From Actinomycetota bacterium (GTDB lineage: Bacteria; Actinomycetota; Geothermincolia; Fen-727; JAQURN01): a stretch of DNA of 21,721 bases. Within the stretch, counting starts at the first letter, position 1. Each line of letters opens with the position of its first letter. A model generated the notes under the pieces. The model was given only the letters and a program-made list of their open reading frames with translations. It ran no database searches and had not been told where the DNA came from. Where the stretch lies: the NCBI GenBank assembly GCA_028715585.1, contig JAQURN010000006.1, forward strand, positions 1 through 21,721. The letters run 5' to 3'. Below are positions 6,613 through 15,088 of this stretch, piece after piece. Position numbers and translations under genes: made by a program.

Positions 6613-7700
6613 GTTACGAAGACGAGGTCGAAAGCTCGTGAGGGGGAAATCTTCCCCAGCCACATGCCCAGGCGGTAGAGAAGTTCATACTTTGGTTTGG
6701 CAAGGCGAGTGGTGAGGATATCGTTCCTGTTTCCCCTGGGGCGCCACCAGTCGATGAGTGCCTCGAGATATATGCCAGTAATTTTCAAAACATCGAATCC
6801 ATGCTCTTCTAAAATCTTCTGCAACTCGAGCATGCCAAATTCCCTAATGTGCTCTGGATGGACTGGTATAGCTTTCCCATTTGCTCGTGCGAGGAGCCTT
6901 TCCCTGTTGGGAGTAGAAAGGATGAGTATTCCCCTGGGAGCGAGTACCCTTCTCCATTCTTCCAGGGCTTCGTCCGTATCAGGGACATGTTCTATTATCT
7001 CGCCTGCATAGACCGCGTCAAAGCTGGAGTTTTCCCAAGGAAGTTTTGTTGCGTCCGCCACTACCCAACTGAAGTTGGGGGCAATTAATCGCATTTTCTC
7101 CATTGCTGCCGAGTCGAGGTCGCAACAGGTAATATCGAAGTCCCAGTCCACTTGAGCGAGGTGGAAGATGCTGTAGCCCGAACCTACGTCTAGCACGCGG
7201 CTACCTGGCTTTATGAATTTTTGGAACAACTTAGTTTGCGTACGGAGCCTCGCATTGTGAAATGAGAGAAAAAACGGGTGTTCCGTTATGTATTCTTCCT
7301 GGTGAGATTCCTGGGTGTAGTACTTGTCGAGAAGCTGGTTTCCGATGACTTTTATCGCGATTTCGCTGACCTTGTCTCCTTCTTTTAAGCGAAGCAACAT
7401 CCGTGGCCATGGAATGAAGTCTTTCGCTGAGCTGGTGGCTTGGGGGGCGACCAGGGTGTCGCCAGAAAGGATTTCCACTGCTTCCTTGAGGCTATTCAGC
7501 CAGTGAATGGAAAGGATTGCGGCTCCAGGCTCGATATTGCTGAAAACCCACCTTCCTAGAAGGCTTGATTCTTCCTCTGTGTTTGGCACTCTCAAAAGGG
7601 AAATTTCCAATCTTTCATTGGACGCCTTCGGGATTTCAATGTCGAGGTTTGTGGTTGGAGAATCTATGACAAGTATGTCATTTTTTGCTTTTATCATCAT
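6600..7700 (-). CDS. SAM-dependent methyltransferase with extra N-terminal region
   Basis: A 366-residue protein with a class I (Rossmann-fold) SAM-dependent methyltransferase domain in its middle and C-terminal part. Motif I is VLDVGSGYS, an acidic loop CCDLD follows, then YAGEIIEHVPDTDEALEEWRRVLAPRGILILSTPNRE, typical of the Methyltransf_11 group. The first 130 residues are unusual for this group. They look rich in beta strands (ILVIDSPTTNLDIEIP, RLEISLLRVP, AAILSIHWLN) and are not recognised. The ATG at 7700 has AAAGG five bases upstream. It is the last gene of the - strand glycan unit, 9 bases after a GT4 gene. A role in methylating a sugar, possibly at the end of a glycan chain, fits the neighbours, but substrate and position are unknown. 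Confidence 0.8.
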   Translation of the reverse strand: MMIKAKNDILVIDSPTTNLDIEIPKASNERLEISLLRVPNTEEESSLLGRWVFSNIEPGAAILSIHWLNSLKEAVEILSGDTLVAPQATSSAKDFIPWPRMLLRLKEGDKVSEIAIKVIGNQLLDKYYTQESHQEEYITEHPFFLSFHNARLRTQTKLFQKFIKPGSRVLDVGSGYSIFHLAQVDWDFDITCCDLDSAAMEKMRLIAPNFSWVVADATKLPWENSSFDAVYAGEIIEHVPDTDEALEEWRRVLAPRGILILSTPNRERLLARANGKAIPVHPEHIREFGMLELQKILEEHGFDVLKITGIYLEALIDWWRPRGNRNDILTTRLAKPKYELLYRLGMWLGKISPSRAFDLVFVTRKL

Positions 7701-7709
7701 TTTTGCCTT

Positions 7710-8789
7710 TCAGTCTGGAAGCTCGATGAATTTTCGCAGGTACTTCTTCAGCTCACGGCTGACCGCTTGGGGAGAAAAATCCTCGAGCCTTTCTCGTTGT
7801 CCCTCGATTATCGAGTTTCTAAATTCCGAATCTTGCCTCAAGAGTTCCATTAGTTCTCCAATCATGGGGAAATCTTTCTCCAGAAACATCAAACCAGCAC
7901 CATCCATCGTAAATGGTATAGCGGTAGAGCCATAAGCAAGCGTGGGCAAGTCAACCGCGAAGCTTTCAATGAGCGGCACCGCAAATCCTTCGTGGTCGCT
8001 CATTGAAAGGTAAACGTCCGCGCCCCGATAATAGGAAGCAAGTTCCGCGTCGCTTACCCGTTCTATAAAGTGAACGTTGTCCCAAATCTGGTAGGAGTCC
8101 ACCAGCCACTGGAGCTGGCCATCGTATTGAGTGAACCACGAAGGGCCTACCAAGAAGAGATGGGATTGTGAATTGATGCAGCGGTGGTAATAGAAAAAGG
8201 CTCTTATTATGTCGTCGAGGCGCTTATTCGGAACCTTTCTTCCCACGAAGAGAATGTTGAATGTATCCGCGAAAGGAGCCATGGGGTCGGGGTTCAACCT
8301 TGGCTCCAGCAGCCTTTCGTAGTCCACAAAGATGGGAAGGACCCCCGTGCGATTTGGGTTGAACCCCATCTCGACCAGTTCTCGCCGATTGTATTCAGAA
8401 TCTCCCAGAGCGAGGTCGCACTCGGCTAACTCGGGAAGGAGTTCCCTTCCCCTGTGGCATACTTCACCTACGCCTGCTCCAAAGGGATTCAAATACTCCG
8501 GAGGGGTGATGTTGTGGTAGATGAATATCTTGCGGTTTTTGCTCTTCAGGTACATCTTGTAGTTGCCGCAAAAAACCGAATAGTGGAAGATGAGTATGTC
8601 GTCGGGGTTTTCCATAAATTGAGTGTATTCGTCATTATCCCTCGCGAGGTTAGAGAAATAAACATCTCGAGCCTCAGAAAACATCATTGTCTCGAGCCCC
8701 CAGGATGAAAGGGTTTTATCAATCTGGAATACGTGGTTGCTTACCGCGTCTCCAAACTCAAGTCGCGCACAAAGCTGAAAAATTCTCAA
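7710..8789 (-). CDS. GT4-family glycosyltransferase
   Basis: A cytoplasmic GT-B-fold glycosyltransferase (359 residues) that would transfer a sugar from a nucleotide-sugar donor to a growing glycan. The C-terminal donor domain shows FNILFVGRKVPNKRLDDIIRAF, then HFIERVSDAELASYYRGADVYLSMSDHEGF, with the EX7E motif in HEGFAVPLIES. The N-terminus IFQLCARLEFGDAVSNHV matches the usual GT4 acceptor-domain opening. The frame extends to a TTG at 8810, but the TTG at 8789 is better: GGAG lies six bases before it, and the upstream gene's TGA ends one base before it. That removes a 20-base overlap. It is the third gene of the - strand unit. Sugar and linkage cannot be read from sequence. Confidence 0.88.
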   Translation of the reverse strand: MRIFQLCARLEFGDAVSNHVFQIDKTLSSWGLETMMFSEARDVYFSNLARDNDEYTQFMENPDDILIFHYSVFCGNYKMYLKSKNRKIFIYHNITPPEYLNPFGAGVGEVCHRGRELLPELAECDLALGDSEYNRRELVEMGFNPNRTGVLPIFVDYERLLEPRLNPDPMAPFADTFNILFVGRKVPNKRLDDIIRAFFYYHRCINSQSHLFLVGPSWFTQYDGQLQWLVDSYQIWDNVHFIERVSDAELASYYRGADVYLSMSDHEGFAVPLIESFAVDLPTLAYGSTAIPFTMDGAGLMFLEKDFPMIGELMELLRQDSEFRNSIIEGQRERLEDFSPQAVSRELKKYLRKFIELPD

Positions 8790-8790
8790 T

Positions 8791-9987
8791 TCAAACTCCA
8801 AGGGCTTCAAGTAATCTATCCATGACCGAGTCCCAATTATACTCTGTTTCCACGTATTGCCTGCCTACCTCCCCGAGCTTGTGTGAAAGCTCTCTATCGC
8901 ACAGAAGTGTGGTGAGCGCCTCCGCAAATTCGGCGTAGTTGCCGAAGGTTAGACCCCCTCCGCTCATGCGAACGTGTTCGCGCGTCACCTCGCAATTTCT
9001 GTTGACTAGCACAGGCGTCCCCGCTAGCCATGCCTCCATGAGTACTATAGAGAGACTTTCATTGACGGACGGTTGGCAGAATACATTCGCCGCGGCATAG
9101 GCAGCGAGCTTATATTTTTCGGGGATTTTTCCGAAGTCGTAAATGAAAGGTTCGCAATCATATGGTATATTCACGTCTCCCGTGCCAATGAGCACGAGTG
9201 AAGCCGCGCCTGGATTTTGAAAGACAAACTCGCGGAAATACCTCAAAAGAAGAGGGGTATTTTTACCTTCCTCACGCCTACCAGCATAGAGCACGAATTT
9301 TCCCCTTATGCCGTATTTGTTTCTGAAAGAGTATGGGTCGGATTTGAACGGTCTGAAACCCATTCCAACTACAGGTCCAGGGTCTTCCTTCTCCAGGAGT
9401 CGAGAGGCAAGTCGCTTTTCTCCAGGGCTATTGAACATCAAACCTTTTACGCTGGAGAGCATTTGCCTGATGAGGCTTTGGTAGGCATAGGGTTCATCGT
9501 GGAGGCAGGGAATGATGTAAGAGATTTCTGGATGTATCTGCGAACCAAAGTAAGTGGTCCCGAAGAGATAAGGCAAAAATATGAGGTGGGAATAAGTTTT
9601 TTTGTTCTTTTTTATGTACCTGAAAAGCTCATTGCTTGTTATTACTCCTGAAAGCCACTGTATTTGCTCTCGATGACTCACCTCTTGGCCAGACGAAATA
9701 GCTGCAAGCGCTTTGTGGAGGGAAGGCTTTCCCAGTTTTGTTTCTGCCGGGAAACGGATGACCTCAACCCCGTTTTGCTCCGCCCTTCCAGGCGGATAGG
9801 TGTTTTTCCATGTGTAGTGGTCGAGTGCCTGGGTGGTAAGGGCTGTAACTCTCAATCCTCTTCTAGCGAGTTCCTCAGCGAAAAGGCGCGCAAGTGTCTC
9901 CGCTCCACCTACCACCTCTTCTCCATACCGCGGAACGACAAAAGCTGGGTGAAAATTTTTTGTTCCGATGTTCTTTCTACTACTCAC
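8791..9987 (-). CDS. GT4-family glycosyltransferase
   Basis: A 398-residue GT-B glycosyltransferase of the GT4 type. The N-terminal glycine-rich motif VPRYGEEVVGGAETLARLFAEELARRGLRVTALTT is typical of enzymes such as mannosyl- and rhamnosyltransferases. The donor domain has GKFVLYAGRREEGKNTPLLLRYF, LAAYAAANVFCQPSVNESLSIVLMEAW (EX7E motif intact) and VLVNRNCEVT. The GTG at 9987 was chosen over the distant start at 10128: it has GAGG six bases upstream and begins 8 bases after the preceding gene's stop, and the rejected 47-residue extension lies inside that gene and looks non-coding. It probably works with the adjacent GT4 in building one repeat unit. Confidence 0.88.
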   Translation of the reverse strand: MSSRKNIGTKNFHPAFVVPRYGEEVVGGAETLARLFAEELARRGLRVTALTTQALDHYTWKNTYPPGRAEQNGVEVIRFPAETKLGKPSLHKALAAISSGQEVSHREQIQWLSGVITSNELFRYIKKNKKTYSHLIFLPYLFGTTYFGSQIHPEISYIIPCLHDEPYAYQSLIRQMLSSVKGLMFNSPGEKRLASRLLEKEDPGPVVGMGFRPFKSDPYSFRNKYGIRGKFVLYAGRREEGKNTPLLLRYFREFVFQNPGAASLVLIGTGDVNIPYDCEPFIYDFGKIPEKYKLAAYAAANVFCQPSVNESLSIVLMEAWLAGTPVLVNRNCEVTREHVRMSGGGLTFGNYAEFAEALTTLLCDRELSHKLGEVGRQYVETEYNWDSVMDRLLEALGV

Positions 9988-9995
9988 GGATGCCT

Positions 9996-10970
9996 CTATT
10001 CGGGCCTTTGCCCTAAGGCGAGGTACCAGTGAGCCTCTTTCCCGTTGCCATTTTCCGAATGGAGGATTTCTACCCCAGAGAAGCCGCAGACTGACATGGC
10101 TTTTTCTATCACTTTCGCACTTGACCACTGCGGGGATGGGTTGGTGTTTGCGAAGCTGTGTACGGCAATAGCGAGTAGCCCTCCTGGAACGAGTGAGAGA
10201 TAAGTTTTTCTAAGAAGACCTATCAGGGTTTCCGGCTTCAGCCAGAAGGCTAGCTCGCACACGAGAATTGCTTCTTGGCTTTCTTCCGGAAGTTGGGAGA
10301 GGAAAGTGAACGGTCTTTTGGTAAGCATGGCATTTGGGGGGAGGCCGACCTCCTCCCAGGTGGAGCCGGAGGATACTACCGATATCGAATACCCCTGATT
10401 TTTAAGCTTGTCGGCCAGCCTCGAATTGCAAGGACCTACTATCGTGAGGTGTTTGACATTCCCAAGTTTGGTGGCTATGGCTTCTGAGAACTCGTTTGTC
10501 TCTTCTTCGCTCACCATGCACTCGGCAAGGAGTGCGAGATCTGCTTCCTGTGCCTTTTCCTTCTCGCGTTCGGCTTTTGCGTGGCGGACGAGCGCATTGA
10601 GAGCGGTAACCACATGGCGGTTGAAAGCCATTTGCCTTGCCTGCATCGGTCCGACCGAAAGCCTTGCCCACAATCGCAGAACCCTTTTTACGAAGATGAC
10701 CAGCCGGCGTGCACGTTTCTTTTGTGTTTCTACTGGGTATGCCGCGGTAACTTCCCACGACACGCTTGCTCTCGTGGCGGCGTAGTCTAGATCGGCAATC
10801 GGTGGAAGCGTGGACTCAGAGTCTTCTAGGGGGAGTGGTTCGGCGAGCGCGCTCTCAATTTCATGTGTGTAGAGCCCAGCTTTTTTTCGTTCCTCTACGC
10901 GTCTTGCAAGCTCGCTCTCTAGTTTTTCTGTATCGACGCTTTTGGAAATTACCTGGAAATCTGAAGCCAT
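9996..10970 (-). CDS. Coiled-coil protein with degenerate methyltransferase-like domain
   Basis: A 324-residue soluble protein, first gene of the - strand glycan unit. The N-terminal half is charged and helical (EKLESELARRVEERKKAGLY, then RHVVTALNALVRHAKAEREKEK), consistent with a coiled coil. Helical openings of the RVEERKKAGLYTHEIE type also occur in methyltransferases of polysaccharide clusters. The C-terminal half has a Rossmann-like layout: LTIVGPCNSRLADKLKNQGYSISVVS, then EAILVCELAFWLKPETLIGLLRKTYLSLVPGGLLAIAVHS. This resembles motifs I to VI of SAM methyltransferases, but the glycine-rich motif I is replaced by VGPCNS, so SAM binding may be lost. The ATG at 10970 has GAGGGG just upstream. 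Possible roles are a scaffold or regulator of the glycosyltransferases, or a divergent methyltransferase. Confidence 0.65.
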   Translation of the reverse strand: MASDFQVISKSVDTEKLESELARRVEERKKAGLYTHEIESALAEPLPLEDSESTLPPIADLDYAATRASVSWEVTAAYPVETQKKRARRLVIFVKRVLRLWARLSVGPMQARQMAFNRHVVTALNALVRHAKAEREKEKAQEADLALLAECMVSEEETNEFSEAIATKLGNVKHLTIVGPCNSRLADKLKNQGYSISVVSSGSTWEEVGLPPNAMLTKRPFTFLSQLPEESQEAILVCELAFWLKPETLIGLLRKTYLSLVPGGLLAIAVHSFANTNPSPQWSSAKVIEKAMSVCGFSGVEILHSENGNGKEAHWYLALGQRPE

Positions 10971-11026
10971 CTGCCCCTCTTGCTGTAAATCGAGCTGTTT
11001 CAGCTATCTATATATCTGAGTAGCGG

Positions 11027-11055
11027 ATTATAACCAAAAGGAAACTGCTTGTCGA
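11027..11055 (-). promoter_or_regulatory. Promoter of the - strand glycan unit
   Basis: On the - strand, TCGACA (11055-11050, five of six consensus bases) is followed after exactly 17 bases by a perfect TATAAT (11032-11027). Transcription would start near 11020, about 50 bases before the ATG at 10970. This is the best housekeeping-type promoter in the window. Confidence 0.6.
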
Positions 11056-11081
11056 GCCGAGAAGAAAATGCTCGGGTTCAA

Positions 11082-11091
11082 TTTGCGCAAA
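11082..11091. repeat. 10-base palindrome in divergent promoter region
   Basis: The perfect palindrome TTTGCGCAAA sits between the two divergent promoters of the glycan units, about 27 bases from the left -35 and 24 from the right -35. It could be a binding site acting on both units, but a 10-base palindrome may also arise by chance. A short imperfect hairpin (CCGAG 11057-11061, CTCGG 11071-11075) lies next to it. Confidence 0.25.
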
Positions 11092-11114
11092 AGGGCACGA
11101 GGCTTTTGGTGTGC

Positions 11115-11143
11115 TTGAATTCCTAAGAAAAAGTGCGTAATTT
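11115..11143 (+). promoter_or_regulatory. Possible promoter of the + strand glycan unit
   Basis: TTGAAT (11115-11120) and TAATTT (11138-11143) are 17 bases apart. The -35 is fair and the -10 weak. Transcription would start about 36 bases before the rmlD ATG at 11186. A promoter is expected here because the unit is divergent from its neighbour. Confidence 0.35.
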
Positions 11144-11185
11144 ACAGATGTAATGGCCCTCGATAAACGAAGGAGCACAAATAAT

Positions 11186-12055
11186 ATGAAGATACTTCTC
11201 ACTGGAGCAGAAGGGCAGCTAGGTAGAGATTTCCTTTTTGCCGCGGCTGCCCGCCATGAGGTTGTTGCTCACGATGTTGATCTCGATATTACCAACAGGA
11301 AGGCAGTATTAGAGCGGGTAGCTTCGGTTTCTCCACATATTGTGGTGAATGCCGCCGCCTTCACAGATGTGGATAGGGCGGAGCTCGAAGAGGTGGCGGC
11401 TTACCGAACAAATGCGCTGGGTCCGTATAACCTCGCGCTTGCTTGCCGAGAAGAGGACATACCTTTCCTTCATGTATCTACTGATTTTGTTTTTAGGGGC
11501 GACTCGACGGAACCTTATACCGAGTTTGATTCTCCTGCTCCCATGAGCGTCTACGGGAAAAGTAAATATGCAGGCGAATGCTACGTGAGAAGTCTTCTTA
11601 ACCGCTACTATATATGCAGGACTTCATGGCTATTTGGAGTCTCTGGGAAGAACTTTGTGAAGACTATGATAGAAAAGGGGAAGACCGAGCCGAGAGTTAA
11701 GGTTGTAGATGACCAGGAGGGATGTCCGACCTACTCCAGGGATCTTGCTTTTAAGCTGCTGGAAATAATAGAGAAGGGAATTTATGGGATCTATCATGTC
11801 TCGAATAGCGGAAGTTGCACTTGGTACCAATTCACGCGTGACATTTTTGATATAGCTATGATAGATACACCTGTTTCCCCAATTTCTACCGAAGAGATTT
11901 CGCGGTTAGCTCCGAGGCCAAAGTATTCTGTTATGAGAAGTGTTGTGTTGGAGATGCAGGGCATCGAGCCTATGAGACCATACAGGGAGGCACTAGAAGA
12001 TTTTATTCTCAGAGATTTGCCTGAATGGGAAAAGCAAGATGAGAAAACGCGATAG
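11186..12055 (+). CDS. rmlD: dTDP-4-dehydrorhamnose reductase family protein
   Basis: A 289-residue extended short-chain dehydrogenase of the RmlD type. In the classic pathway RmlD reduces dTDP-4-keto-L-rhamnose to dTDP-L-rhamnose with NAD(P)H in the cytoplasm. Seen here: the nucleotide-binding motif GAEGQLG (residues 7-13), the NAAAFTDVD segment, the STD of the active site (98-100), and the catalytic YGKSK with Tyr123 and Lys127. Length is normal. The ATG at 11186 follows GAAGGAG by ten bases and starts exactly at the Rossmann strand MKILLTGAEGQ, so the upstream start at 11153 is not needed. The other dTDP-rhamnose genes (rmlA, B, C) are not in the window, so it either works with genes elsewhere or acts on a related nucleotide sugar. 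First gene of the + strand unit. Confidence 0.9.
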   Translation: MKILLTGAEGQLGRDFLFAAAARHEVVAHDVDLDITNRKAVLERVASVSPHIVVNAAAFTDVDRAELEEVAAYRTNALGPYNLALACREEDIPFLHVSTDFVFRGDSTEPYTEFDSPAPMSVYGKSKYAGECYVRSLLNRYYICRTSWLFGVSGKNFVKTMIEKGKTEPRVKVVDDQEGCPTYSRDLAFKLLEIIEKGIYGIYHVSNSGSCTWYQFTRDIFDIAMIDTPVSPISTEEISRLAPRPKYSVMRSVVLEMQGIEPMRPYREALEDFILRDLPEWEKQDEKTR

Positions 12056-12104
12056 GGAAAGGGTTATAGTGAGACTTGAGTTTTACTGATGGGGGCTGGC
12101 TAAT

Positions 12105-13346
12105 TTGAGGTGTCTTCATATAATCCATCGTTATGCGCCTGCCCGGGGCGGCTCTGAGAAGTTCATGATTGAGATGAGCGAAAGGCTTGTCCGTGATGGA
12201 CATGAGGTTACAGTCTATACCACGGATGCGCTTGACATCCAGCATTTCTGGCTTCGCGGGAAGAGCCACATCGAAACCCTTCGCGAGAAGATGAATGGTG
12301 TAGAGGTAAAACGTTTTAAAGTAAGAAGATTTCCGAAGCATCCTCAAGTTTTGAGAATCCTAGGAAAAATTCCAGGGTTTGCCCCTAGAAGTCTCTTCTC
12401 TTTCCCTTCTCCGCTTGTTCCAAAAATGCTGGCGAGTATAAGCGGAGATGAAACTTTCGATATCGTTCATGCTGCCGCTTTTCCTTATGATTCGATGCTT
12501 TATACGGGATACAGGATTTCCAAGAAACAAGGGATTCCATTTGTCGCTTCACCATTTTTGCACCTCGGGGAAGAAGAAAATGACGAGGTTAGACGTTTCT
12601 ATACTCGCTTTCACCAGATGCGCCTTTTGCGAATGGCGGATATGGTTTTTGTCCAAACAGAGATAGAAAAAAATTTTTTGTTGAAAGCAGGGGTACCCGA
12701 AAAAAGAATGCATCTTCTGGGTATGGGGATAAACCCGTCTGAGTTAGAGGGAGGGCAAGGCGAGAGGTTTCGTGAGAAATATGAACTCATTGGTCCAATC
12801 GTATGCTACATAGGGCCTAAAACTTACGACAAAGGCACATTTGACCTCATAAAAGCGATGGAATTATTGTGGAAAGGAGGAGACCCAGCCACGGTTGTGA
12901 TGGTAGGAACCGACATCGAGGATTTCAGACGTTATGTATCCCAGCTCCCCGAGAAAATCAGGTCAAAGTGCTTGATGCTCGATTACATTTCCGATGAAGA
13001 GAAAGCAGACCTTTTGGATGCGTGCGATGTTCTCGTTCTTCCCTCTAGAACTGATTCTTTTGGGATAGTATTCCTCGAAGCTTGGTTTTATGGAAAACCT
13101 GTAATCGGAGCGAAGGCTGGGGGCATTCCAGGTGTGATAAATGATGGAGTTGATGGAATTCTTGTTTCTTTTGGCGACCATAGAGGACTTGCGCTTGCGA
13201 TACATAAAATTTTAACGGATCACGAACTTGCGGCGAGGCTTGGAGAGGCTGGGAGGAAAAAAGTTTTGAGCGAATTTACATGGGACAAGAAATATGCCTC
13301 GCTGTTGGCAACTTATGAAAGGTTGACAGAAGACTCGCGACGGTAG
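12105..13346 (+). CDS. GT4-family glycosyltransferase
   Basis: A 413-residue GT-B glycosyltransferase. The N-terminus HIIHRYAPARGGSEKFMIEMSERLVRDGHEVTVYTT is the classic GT4 acceptor-side opening with the GG loop. The donor domain shows GPIVCYIGPKTYDKGTFDLIKAMELL, then LLDACDVLVLPSRTDSFGIVFLEAWFYGKPVIGAKAGGIPGVINDGVDGILV. The first Glu of the usual EX7E motif is replaced by Asp (DSFGIVFLE), which is tolerated in many members. The start is a TTG at 12105 with GGGGG about nine bases before it; the ATG at 12089 is out of frame. It lies 49 bases after rmlD, in the same direction, and may add the sugar RmlD helps to make. Donor and linkage unknown. Confidence 0.88.
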   Translation: MRCLHIIHRYAPARGGSEKFMIEMSERLVRDGHEVTVYTTDALDIQHFWLRGKSHIETLREKMNGVEVKRFKVRRFPKHPQVLRILGKIPGFAPRSLFSFPSPLVPKMLASISGDETFDIVHAAAFPYDSMLYTGYRISKKQGIPFVASPFLHLGEEENDEVRRFYTRFHQMRLLRMADMVFVQTEIEKNFLLKAGVPEKRMHLLGMGINPSELEGGQGERFREKYELIGPIVCYIGPKTYDKGTFDLIKAMELLWKGGDPATVVMVGTDIEDFRRYVSQLPEKIRSKCLMLDYISDEEKADLLDACDVLVLPSRTDSFGIVFLEAWFYGKPVIGAKAGGIPGVINDGVDGILVSFGDHRGLALAIHKILTDHELAARLGEAGRKKVLSEFTWDKKYASLLATYERLTEDSRR

Positions 13347-13406
13347 TCGTTGCTCATCCTTCTGTCGGTTTTACTGATTTTTGCAAAGAAGAAAGGCTAA
13401 GTCTGC

Positions 13407-15014
13407 TTGGCTAAGAGAAAGAAAGCTGGAAAGCACAGGCGAGATGAGGACGAAAAGGATTTTGGTGCTTTTTTAAAGAAGCACTGGCACATTATGCTTG
13501 TCATCCTCATATGTGTCGCGGCTTTTTTAGTGAGGCTTCACTACCTCTCGCTTCATTCTGAATACACCACCGATAGCTATTACTACATGATTCTTGCCAG
13601 GTCTCTCAAGGAGACGTTTTCTTACACCGAGAGGGGCGCGATACATACCAAGTACCTTCCCGGCTATCCTCTTGCCACCCTGTTTGCTAGCTTCTTGGCA
13701 GGAGGCATCGAGAATGGCGCGAACCTCGTGGCTATACTTTTTGGGTCGCTTACCGCTCTTGTGGCTTACGGGCTCGGCTTAGAACTCTTTGGCAAGTGGG
13801 TCGGTGTCTGTGCGGCGCTTCTCACTGCTTTTATTCCCACTTTTCTCAAATGGACCTGCCTGCCTATGACGGAAGGACTTTTTACGTTTCTCTTTTGCGC
13901 AGGGCTTTATTTTTTGCTGACTGGCTGCAAGCGGGGTTCCTTTGTAAGGAGAATAGTTGGAGCGGTTTTGGGAGGGTTTTGCTTTCTGACGAGGTGGGAG
14001 GGTGGACTTTTCCTCCCCGTTGCTCTTCTCGTTGTCATCCTATACGCGAGGCGTGCGGATATCAAAAAATGGGAGCCGTTGCTTCTCATTGGGCTTTTTT
14101 GTTTGCCAATCGGCATATATGTGATAAGGAATCTAGTCCTCGCGGGGCGCGTGAGTTCCTATTTTGGGGAGTACAAGGAGTATAAACAGCCATTATCCCT
14201 AGGCATCATAATGGACAAACTGAAATTGTATGCCATCGATAGCATGGGCGATCCTCTTCTTTCTTTTCTGTTTTATGGCTCGTGCGCGTGGGCGTTTCTG
14301 CGAAAGCGCTGGAAGCCTCTTTTAATCCTCGTTGTTTGGTTTGGGGTTTTCGCGGGATTTCACGTTCTATGGCACTATCCCTACGAGAGATTCATGGCTC
14401 CAGCGGTTCCGGCTTTGGCTGTGATGGTCGCGTTTCTGTTCGTTGATTTTCTTACTGTTTCTTGGGGTTTTTTAAAGCGGAGGGAGCGTCGCAGAAGAAA
14501 ATTTTCCGCAGTTTATACAGGTGCGGAGATGCTTGTTGTTATATTGATAATCGCAAGTTTGGGGTTTGTTGTGGCGAGATCGATTGCAAGGTCGGATGCC
14601 ATAATAACCCCTCATTACAAGGCTCTTGCGGATGACCATGGTGGAAAGGGTATGAGGCAGGCAGCAGAATGGCTTTTGTACAATGCACCTGGGTCGGTGG
14701 TGGGGGTCGATGCTGGTCCACTTTTTGCGTGGGAGTATCACCCGGGTAAGGTTTTGTACCTAAGACCGGTTCCATGGGATCTTCCAGTGGAGGGAGAGGA
14801 TGTTTCCCCCCCGCGGTTGCTCTCAAAGCTGAGGGAGAAAGATGTGGATTATCTGGTGATAGGTCAGACCGAAAGAGGAGTGCAAAGCGAGTTGCTCGAA
14901 ATCGGTTTTACCCCCGATGAAATCAAGGAGTTGAAGATGGTCAAGAGATTTGTAAATCATTACGATCCACCTGCTGTTCCAAAGCTCGAGACGGCAATCT
15001 TTAGTGTGGGATAA
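13407..15014 (+). CDS. PMT/ArnT-like GT-C glycosyltransferase, multi-pass membrane protein
   Basis: A 535-residue polytopic membrane protein of the GT-C type, like dolichyl-phosphate-mannose-protein mannosyltransferases and ArnT (PMT_2 group). These use a polyprenyl-phosphate sugar as donor on the outer face of the cytoplasmic membrane. A basic cytoplasmic tail (KRKKAGKHRR) is followed by TM1 (IMLVILICVAAFLVRL). The first outside loop carries the acidic TTDSYYYMILARSL, with the Asp expected for catalysis, then KYLPGYPLATLF. About ten further hydrophobic segments follow, and a soluble C-terminal part from about residue 415 (KGMRQAAEWLLYNAPGSVVGVD) that looks folded outside. The TTG at 13407 has AAAGG ten bases upstream. 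The DPM1-like synthase at 19068 is a likely source of its donor. The acceptor may be a glycan or a protein. Confidence 0.82.
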   Translation: MAKRKKAGKHRRDEDEKDFGAFLKKHWHIMLVILICVAAFLVRLHYLSLHSEYTTDSYYYMILARSLKETFSYTERGAIHTKYLPGYPLATLFASFLAGGIENGANLVAILFGSLTALVAYGLGLELFGKWVGVCAALLTAFIPTFLKWTCLPMTEGLFTFLFCAGLYFLLTGCKRGSFVRRIVGAVLGGFCFLTRWEGGLFLPVALLVVILYARRADIKKWEPLLLIGLFCLPIGIYVIRNLVLAGRVSSYFGEYKEYKQPLSLGIIMDKLKLYAIDSMGDPLLSFLFYGSCAWAFLRKRWKPLLILVVWFGVFAGFHVLWHYPYERFMAPAVPALAVMVAFLFVDFLTVSWGFLKRRERRRRKFSAVYTGAEMLVVILIIASLGFVVARSIARSDAIITPHYKALADDHGGKGMRQAAEWLLYNAPGSVVGVDAGPLFAWEYHPGKVLYLRPVPWDLPVEGEDVSPPRLLSKLREKDVDYLVIGQTERGVQSELLEIGFTPDEIKELKMVKRFVNHYDPPAVPKLETAIFSVG

Positions 15015-15088
15015 GAATCGCTCCCGCGTTTTTTGTTCAAGTCGTGGGAAAAGGGATTGAGCTCAAGGAAAAAAAGGGAAATATTGCC

